Assembly (NCBI GenBank): GCA_007125475.1
Contig: SLDB01000375.1
Location: forward strand, 1-18,525
Length of the DNA stretch: 18,525 bases
Source of the DNA: Nitriliruptoraceae bacterium
GTDB lineage: Bacteria > Actinomycetota > Nitriliruptoria > Nitriliruptorales > Nitriliruptoraceae
Direction: 5' to 3'
Shown: positions 13,735-18,525 of the stretch, in pieces
How positions within the stretch are numbered: position 1 is the first letter of the stretch
Layout: each line of letters opens with the position of its first letter
Notes under the pieces: model-generated
The model's database searches: none
Told to the model about the DNA's origin: nothing
Seen by the model: only the letters and a program-made list of their open reading frames with translations
Made by a program: the position numbers and the translations under genes

Positions 13735-15449
13735 GCCGAGGGCTCCGTGCGCGGCATCCCGCTGAGGAAGTCGAGGTCGGCCCCGAGGTGTGCGGGCTCG
13801 ACGTGCTCGGCGTACAGCCGCGCCCACCCGCGCTCCGGAAGCGGTGGGGGCACGAACTCGGCGCGGCGGCGGGCGAGCTCCTCCTCGTCGACCAGCAGGT
13901 CGAGGCGTCCGTTGGGGACGTCGAGCTCGACGATGTCGCCGTCACGGACCAGCCCCAACGGGCCACCGGAGGCGGATTCGGGGCTGACGTGGAGGATCAC
14001 GGTGCCGTAGGCGGTCCCGCTCATTCGTGCGTCACTGATCCGGACCATGTCGGTGACCCCCTGCTGCGCGAGCTTCCGGGGGATCGGGATGTAGCCGGCC
14101 TCCGGCATCCCGGCGGCGATCGGTCCGCCGTTCTTCATCACCAGGACGTGGTCGACGGTGACGTCCAGGGACGGGTCGTCGAGCTTGCCGGTGTCGTGCG
14201 GGCCGTCGACGACGATCGCCGGTCCACGGTGGGTGAGCAGCTCCCCGCTGGTCGCGGCCGGCTTGATCACCGCGCCGTCGGGGGCGAGTGAGCCGCGCAG
14301 CACCGCCAACGTGCCCTTCGGGCCGAGCGGGTCCTCCAAGGTGCGGATCGTGGTCTGCCAGTCCTGCGGCGGCGCCACGTCGGCGATCGACTCGCCCACG
14401 GTGACCCCTTCGATGCGTCCGGCGTCGAGGTCCAACAGCGGTTCGAGGACCTTCAGCAGCGTCGGCAGCCCCCCGGCACGGTGGAAGTCCTCCATGTACC
14501 CGACGCCGGCCGGCTTGCAGTCGACCAGCAACGGCACCTCGGCGGCCAGCCGGGAGAAGTCGGTGAGCTGCAGGTCGACCCCGGCGCGGCGGGCGACGGC
14601 CAGCAGGTGCACGATCGCGTTCGTCGAGCCCCCGATCGCGGCCAGGACACGGATCGCGTTCTCGAACGAGGCGCGGGTGAGGAACGACGACGGGCGCCGC
14701 CCGTCGTGGGCGGCCTGCACGGCGCGGCGCCCGGTCTCGACCGCGACACGGCCGCGGTCGCCGGTCACCGACTGCGGCGAGGCCGACCCGACGACCCCCA
14801 TCCCGAGGACCTCGGTGATGCAGGCCATCGTGGAGGCGGTCCCCATCACCATGCAGGTGCCCGGCGTGGGCACCAGCTGGTCACGGACGTCGCAGATCTC
14901 CTCCTCGTCGAGCTCACCGGAGCGGTGCTTGCCCCACATCCGCCGGCAGTCGGTGCACGCCCCGAGACGCTCACCCCGCCAGGAGCCGGTGATCATCGAC
15001 CCGACCGGCAGCAGCACCGCCGGACGGTCGGCGGAGATCGCCGCCATCAGCTGGGCCGGCAGGGTCTTGTCGCACCCGCCGATGAGGACCACCGCGTCCA
15101 TCGGCTGGGCGCGGATCAGCTCCTCGGTCTCCATCGCCATCAGGTTGCGGAACAGCATCGCCGTCGGGTTGAGGTACGGCTCGCCCAGCGACATCGACGG
15201 GAACACCATCGGGGTGCCGCCGGCGGCCAACACCCCGCGCTTCACCGCCTCGATGATCTCGGGGACCTGCTTGTGGCAGGCGTTGTAGTCCGAGGAGGTG
15301 TCGGCGATCCCGATCAGCGGACCGTCGAGCTCCTCGGCCCGGTACCCCGAGGACGCGATCGAGGCCCGGCGCAGGTAGCTGGAGAACCCCGGGTCCCCGT
15401 ACGAGGTCAGGCCCCGGTCGATGCCCTGGATGTTGGGTTCGTCTCCCAC
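13731..15449 (-). CDS. IlvD/Edd-family dehydratase, probably sugar-acid (pentonate-type)
   Basis: An iron-sulfur dehydratase of 572 residues. Cys 58 (NACHK), Cys 126 (GGCDKT, followed by Lys 128) and Cys 199 (PGTCMVMGTASTM) match, shifted by about one, the three [2Fe-2S] cysteines and the carbamylated lysine I recall for L-arabinonate dehydratase (59, 127, 200 and 129); Ser 477 in ARMSGTAYG matches its catalytic serine region. ACTDCRRMW at 164-172 and GTASTM are also sugar-acid-type blocks, whereas branched-chain IlvD has a different block after GTC. Hence I do not call it ilvD. The GTG at 15449 has GGGGAG (15454-15459) 4 bases upstream. It follows the VOC gene after 108 bases and is coupled to the enolase-family gene. 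Confidence 0.88.
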   Translation of the reverse strand: MGDEPNIQGIDRGLTSYGDPGFSSYLRRASIASSGYRAEELDGPLIGIADTSSDYNACHKQVPEIIEAVKRGVLAAGGTPMVFPSMSLGEPYLNPTAMLFRNLMAMETEELIRAQPMDAVVLIGGCDKTLPAQLMAAISADRPAVLLPVGSMITGSWRGERLGACTDCRRMWGKHRSGELDEEEICDVRDQLVPTPGTCMVMGTASTMACITEVLGMGVVGSASPQSVTGDRGRVAVETGRRAVQAAHDGRRPSSFLTRASFENAIRVLAAIGGSTNAIVHLLAVARRAGVDLQLTDFSRLAAEVPLLVDCKPAGVGYMEDFHRAGGLPTLLKVLEPLLDLDAGRIEGVTVGESIADVAPPQDWQTTIRTLEDPLGPKGTLAVLRGSLAPDGAVIKPAATSGELLTHRGPAIVVDGPHDTGKLDDPSLDVTVDHVLVMKNGGPIAAGMPEAGYIPIPRKLAQQGVTDMVRISDARMSGTAYGTVILHVSPESASGGPLGLVRDGDIVELDVPNGRLDLLVDEEELARRRAEFVPPPLPERGWARLYAEHVEPAHLGADLDFLSGMPRTEPSA

Positions 15450-15557
15450 GGATCTCCCCTGTTCACCACAGCTGCGGACGCGGCCGGCGCGGACACGTCC
15501 GTTCCGGAGACACTACAACGTGGCCGCCCGGTCGCGGAGCCTCGACGTGCACCCGCC

Positions 15558-16289
15558 TCACGGGGTCCGGACGCGGAAGTGCACCCCGGCGAGGGCGAAG
15601 CGGTCGTGATCGACCTCGGCGCCGTGGGCCTCGGCGGCCGTGAGCACCTCGGCGGGGCGCGGAGCGGCCAGGTCGACGGTGACGATCGAGTCGTGGGTCC
15701 CCCGCACGAACCGCACCTCGCCGCGATCGAGCGCGATCACGGTGCCGCCGACCACGGTGCGAGCCCGCCCGAGGGCGGTCTCCCAGTTCGCGGCCGTGAC
15801 GTCGGGCTCGGGGACGGCGAGCTCGATCGCGGTGATCTCGGAGACCGCTCCGGTCTGCTCGACGCCCTCCCAGGGACCGGCGAACGCCCACGACTCGGGT
15901 GGGTGGGCCTCGTCGAGGGCGAGGATCGCCCCGCCGACGTCCTTGGGATGGATGTGGAAGCCGCGCATCGTCTCGCGACGGCTCTCGTAGATGGTGCGCA
16001 TCCCGACCTCGGTGACCCGCCGGCGCGCCGCCTCGACGTCGTCGACCTGGACCAGCGCCATGTACCCGCCGTCGCCGTTGCGGCGCAGGTACCGCGCCGC
16101 CGCGGAGTCGTCGTGCAGGGGCGTGATCAGCTCCAGGAAGGTGTCGCCGACCGGGAGCATCACGTTCTCGGCCCCGAACTCGGCGATGTGCGGGTCCCGG
16201 AACGACACCTGGGTCCCGAGGATCCCGCAGAACGCCGCGGCGAGCGGCTCCATGTCCTCGACCACGAGCACGGTCTGTCTCAGGCGCAT
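15558..16289 (-). CDS. VOC (glyoxalase-fold) family protein, two modules
   Basis: A 243-residue protein of the vicinal-oxygen-chelate superfamily. The N-terminal module starts RLRQTVLVVEDM and carries GDTFLEL and HIHPKDVGGAI, blocks shared with methylmalonyl-CoA-epimerase-like members; a second, weaker module begins near ITAIELAVPEPD and ends FRVRTP. Such proteins bind a metal through His/Glu side chains and act as epimerases, lyases or dioxygenases; the substrate cannot be told. The ATG at 16289 is chosen because GGAGG (16298-16302) lies 8 bases upstream; a GTG at 16313 would place that site inside the gene. It begins 57 bases after pheT and precedes the dehydratase, so it may belong to the same catabolic unit. 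Confidence 0.85.
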   Translation of the reverse strand: MRLRQTVLVVEDMEPLAAAFCGILGTQVSFRDPHIAEFGAENVMLPVGDTFLELITPLHDDSAAARYLRRNGDGGYMALVQVDDVEAARRRVTEVGMRTIYESRRETMRGFHIHPKDVGGAILALDEAHPPESWAFAGPWEGVEQTGAVSEITAIELAVPEPDVTAANWETALGRARTVVGGTVIALDRGEVRFVRGTHDSIVTVDLAAPRPAEVLTAAEAHGAEVDHDRFALAGVHFRVRTP

Positions 16290-16346
16290 CTGCTCCCCCT
16301 CCACGTCCGTCACCGGTTCGCACCCAGCGGTGGTGAAGCCTAGGTG

Positions 16347-18525
16347 TCAGCGCCGCAGGCGGGCACCGATGTCCTCGGCCTCTGCGGCGACGGCACCGAT
16401 CACGCGCTCGGCGTCCTCGTCGGTGAGCTGCCGGTCCGGGTCGTGCAGCCGCAGGCGCATCGCCACGCTGCGCCGGCCCTCGCCGACCTGCTCGCCGCGG
16501 TACTCGTCGAAGAACCACACCTCGTCGAGGACGTCGCCGGCGCCGCGGCGCACCGCCGCCTCGAGCTCGGCGTACGGCACCGCCTCGTCGGCCGAGAGCG
16601 CGACGTCGACGGTGAGCGCCGGGTGGCGGATCAGCGGCGCCGAACGCACCGGTTCGTGGCCCCCCTCGGGTACGGCCTGCAGGAACGGCTCGAGGAGGAG
16701 CTCGCCGACGACGACCGGGTCGGGGAGGTCACGGCCGGCCGCCTCGGTCGGGTGCAGCTGACCGACGACGCCGACCTCCTCGCCGTCGAGGAGGAGGACC
16801 GCGGTGCGGAAGGGGTGCAGCCCGTCACGTTCGACGGGGCGGCGGGCGAGGACCGCCCCGGGCGACCGTCGCGAGGTCAACCGGCGCACCACCTCGTCCA
16901 GGACGGCCAGGACGTCCTCGACCGACCAGGTGGCGGACGTGTCCAGCCACCCAGGACCGTGCCGCAGCCCCTGCGCGGCGAGCGCCAGCGTCCGCGGCTG
17001 CACCGGGAGCGCCGAACCGTCGGGGGACCGCCACCGCCAGTCGGCGTCGATGACGCGGTCCAGGACGTCGGCCAGCGGGTCGTCGACGGGCCGGAACAAC
17101 CGTCCCACCTCGACGAGGGCGGTCCCGGGCCGGCCCTGGCCGTGGTTGCGCCGCAGCGCCGCGAGCAACCCCTCCACCAGTGAGGGACGCATCGCCGAGG
17201 CGTCCTGCGCCAACGGGTTCGCCAACCGCACCCGACCGTCCGAGGGGGCGACGCCCACCAGCGCGTCACCGCCCACGAACGGGCGGGTCACCGCCTCGTG
17301 GAACCCGGCGGCCAGCGCGGCGGCCAGGGCCTCGTCGGCCAGGCGCTGCTGGGCGGAGTACCCCCCGGTGACGTCCAGGCGGGGCAGCGTCGCCGGGATC
17401 TCGTCGTAGCCGTGGAGCCGGGCCACCTCCTCGGCGACGTCGGCGGGGCGTGTGAGGTCCCACCGCCACCCGGGCGGGGTGACCTCGAGGTCGCCGTCGA
17501 CGTCGTCGACGACGCACCCGGCCCGTTCCAACAGGCGGCGCTGGGCAGTGTCGTCGAGGTCGAGGGCGATGAGGCGGCGCAGCCGTCGTGGATCGACGCG
17601 CACCGCCGGGCGGGCCGCCCATGTGGGGGTCGGCTCGGCGACGACGGCGTCGACCCCGCTGATCACCGCGCCGGTGGCCTCGGCGATCACCCCGGCGGCC
17701 CGCGCCAGCCCCAGCGCGGCACCGTTCGGGTCGACCCCGCGTTCGTAGCGGGTGCTGGCCTCGCTGACCAGGCCGAGGCGGCGTGAGGTCCGCCGGATCG
17801 TCTTCGGCTCCCACACCGCGGCCTCGAGGAGGACCCCACGGGTCCCGGGGCGGACCTCCGTATCGGCGCCGCCCATCACCCCGGCCAACGAGACGGGGCG
17901 GTCGGCGTCGCTGATCATCACGTCACCGGGTTCCAGGACGCGCTCACGGTCGTCGAGGGTGGTGAGGCGTTCGCCCCCGACGGCCGCCGAGACGGTGAGC
18001 GGACCGGTGAGCTCGGCGTGGTCGAAGGCGTGCAGGGGCTGGCCGACCTCGAGCATCGCGAGGTTCGTCGCGTCGACGACGACGTCGATCGAACGCACCC
18101 CGCACTGGGCGAGTCGCTGACGGACCCACAGCGGCGAGGGGGCGACGGTGACCTCGGAGAGCAGCGCGGTGTGGAACGCCGCGCACGCCTCGGTCTTCAG
18201 CTGCACCGGCACCGTCGGCGACGACGGCAGCGACGGGGTCGTCGGTGCCCGCCAGGTCGTGTCGAGGATCGCCGCCAGGTCGCGGGCGACCCCGAGGACC
18301 CCGAGGTGGTCGCCGCGGTCGGGCTGCACCGCGATCTCGATCACCGGCTCGCCGAACGGCACCAGCTCGGTGAGCTCCACCCCCAGCGGGGTGTCCGCCG
18401 GTAGCAGCAGGATCCCGGCGTGGTCGTCGCCGATCTCGAGCTCCCGTGGCGAGGCGAGCATCCCCTGGGAGGACACGCCGCGGATCGCCCGGGCCTCGAG
18501 GGTGAGCCCACGCCGGCCCCCGCCG
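16347..18525 (-). CDS. pheT: Phenylalanyl-tRNA synthetase beta subunit (partial, N-terminus outside window)
   Basis: The beta chain of the heterotetrameric enzyme that charges tRNA-Phe. About 725 residues are visible; the frame is open to the right edge, and the first visible residues read GRRGLTLEARAIRG, the middle of the N-terminal tRNA-binding domain, so roughly the first 80-100 residues are missing. Further along come the B3/B4 editing region (VVDATNLAMLEVGQPLHAFD, then LGLVSEASTRYERGVDP), the B5 domain (RRLRRLIALDL to VAEEVARLHGYDEIPATLP), the catalytic-like core (LANPLAQDASAMRPSL), and a C-terminal anticodon-binding FDX-ACB domain from about IRHPALTVDV to the end. pheS would be expected just beyond the right edge. 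No defect is visible in the part present. Confidence 0.97.
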   Translation of the reverse strand, partial: GGGRRGLTLEARAIRGVSSQGMLASPRELEIGDDHAGILLLPADTPLGVELTELVPFGEPVIEIAVQPDRGDHLGVLGVARDLAAILDTTWRAPTTPSLPSSPTVPVQLKTEACAAFHTALLSEVTVAPSPLWVRQRLAQCGVRSIDVVVDATNLAMLEVGQPLHAFDHAELTGPLTVSAAVGGERLTTLDDRERVLEPGDVMISDADRPVSLAGVMGGADTEVRPGTRGVLLEAAVWEPKTIRRTSRRLGLVSEASTRYERGVDPNGAALGLARAAGVIAEATGAVISGVDAVVAEPTPTWAARPAVRVDPRRLRRLIALDLDDTAQRRLLERAGCVVDDVDGDLEVTPPGWRWDLTRPADVAEEVARLHGYDEIPATLPRLDVTGGYSAQQRLADEALAAALAAGFHEAVTRPFVGGDALVGVAPSDGRVRLANPLAQDASAMRPSLVEGLLAALRRNHGQGRPGTALVEVGRLFRPVDDPLADVLDRVIDADWRWRSPDGSALPVQPRTLALAAQGLRHGPGWLDTSATWSVEDVLAVLDEVVRRLTSRRSPGAVLARRPVERDGLHPFRTAVLLLDGEEVGVVGQLHPTEAAGRDLPDPVVVGELLLEPFLQAVPEGGHEPVRSAPLIRHPALTVDVALSADEAVPYAELEAAVRRGAGDVLDEVWFFDEYRGEQVGEGRRSVAMRLRLHDPDRQLTDEDAERVIGAVAAEAEDIGARLRR

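Noticed and set aside
13731..15449. Calling this gene ilvD for branched-chain amino-acid synthesis
   Set aside because: The third-cysteine block (GTCMVMGTASTM), the TDCRRMW block and the pairing with an acid-sugar-type enolase fit sugar-acid dehydratases better.
15450..15557. Possible promoter before the IlvD/Edd gene (TAGTGT as -10)
   Set aside because: No acceptable -35 at the right distance; the gene may simply be read through from pheT and the VOC gene.

Overview
The window comes from a very GC-rich bacterium, almost certainly a member of the Actinomycetota. The evidence is the strong codon bias, many GTG starts, the complete argC-J-B-D-F-R-G-H order, and an actinobacterial-type rRNA leader boxA at the left edge. 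I cannot fix the class; a deep-branching high-GC lineage is a guess. Every gene I can support lies on the minus strand, so the biological reading order runs from the right end to the left.

Reading in transcription order: (1) The window opens inside pheT (phenylalanyl-tRNA synthetase beta chain), whose N-terminus is beyond the right edge. (2) An accessory block follows: a two-module VOC/glyoxalase-fold protein, an IlvD/Edd-family dehydratase whose cysteine spacing fits sugar-acid (pentonate-type) dehydratases better than branched-chain IlvD, and an enolase-superfamily (mandelate racemase subgroup) enzyme whose GTG start overlaps the dehydratase stop. (3) arfB, a GGQ ribosome-rescue hydrolase, stands alone. 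(4) A 195-base gap holds a promoter with an ArgR operator lying in its spacer and touching its -10. (5) The full arginine operon argC, argJ, argB, argD, argF, argR, argG, argH follows. It is built as four pairs joined by GTGA stop/start overlaps (C-J, B-D, F-R, G-H), with gaps of 81, 103 and 61 bases between pairs. (6) Two DNA-repair genes follow close behind: polX (family X polymerase with PHP domain) and a 3-methyladenine DNA glycosylase. (7) The last 673 bases at the left edge hold no convincing gene. They contain GC hairpins, two tandem minus-strand promoters and a boxA-like antitermination site, as expected for the start of an rRNA operon whose 16S gene would lie beyond the left edge.

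The genes form a nearly complete pathway from acetylglutamate to arginine: ArgB, ArgC, ArgD and ArgJ make ornithine, and ArgF, ArgG and ArgH convert it to arginine. ArgR, encoded inside the operon, is expected to repress it through the operator before argC. No argA is present, which fits a recycling ArgJ. The pheT-arg neighbourhood is an old actinobacterial arrangement; the VOC/dehydratase/enolase/arfB block interrupts it here. I see no tRNA gene, CRISPR array, insertion sequence or prophage. I do not find a clearly new system; the best candidate for unexplored biology is the accessory dehydratase block.
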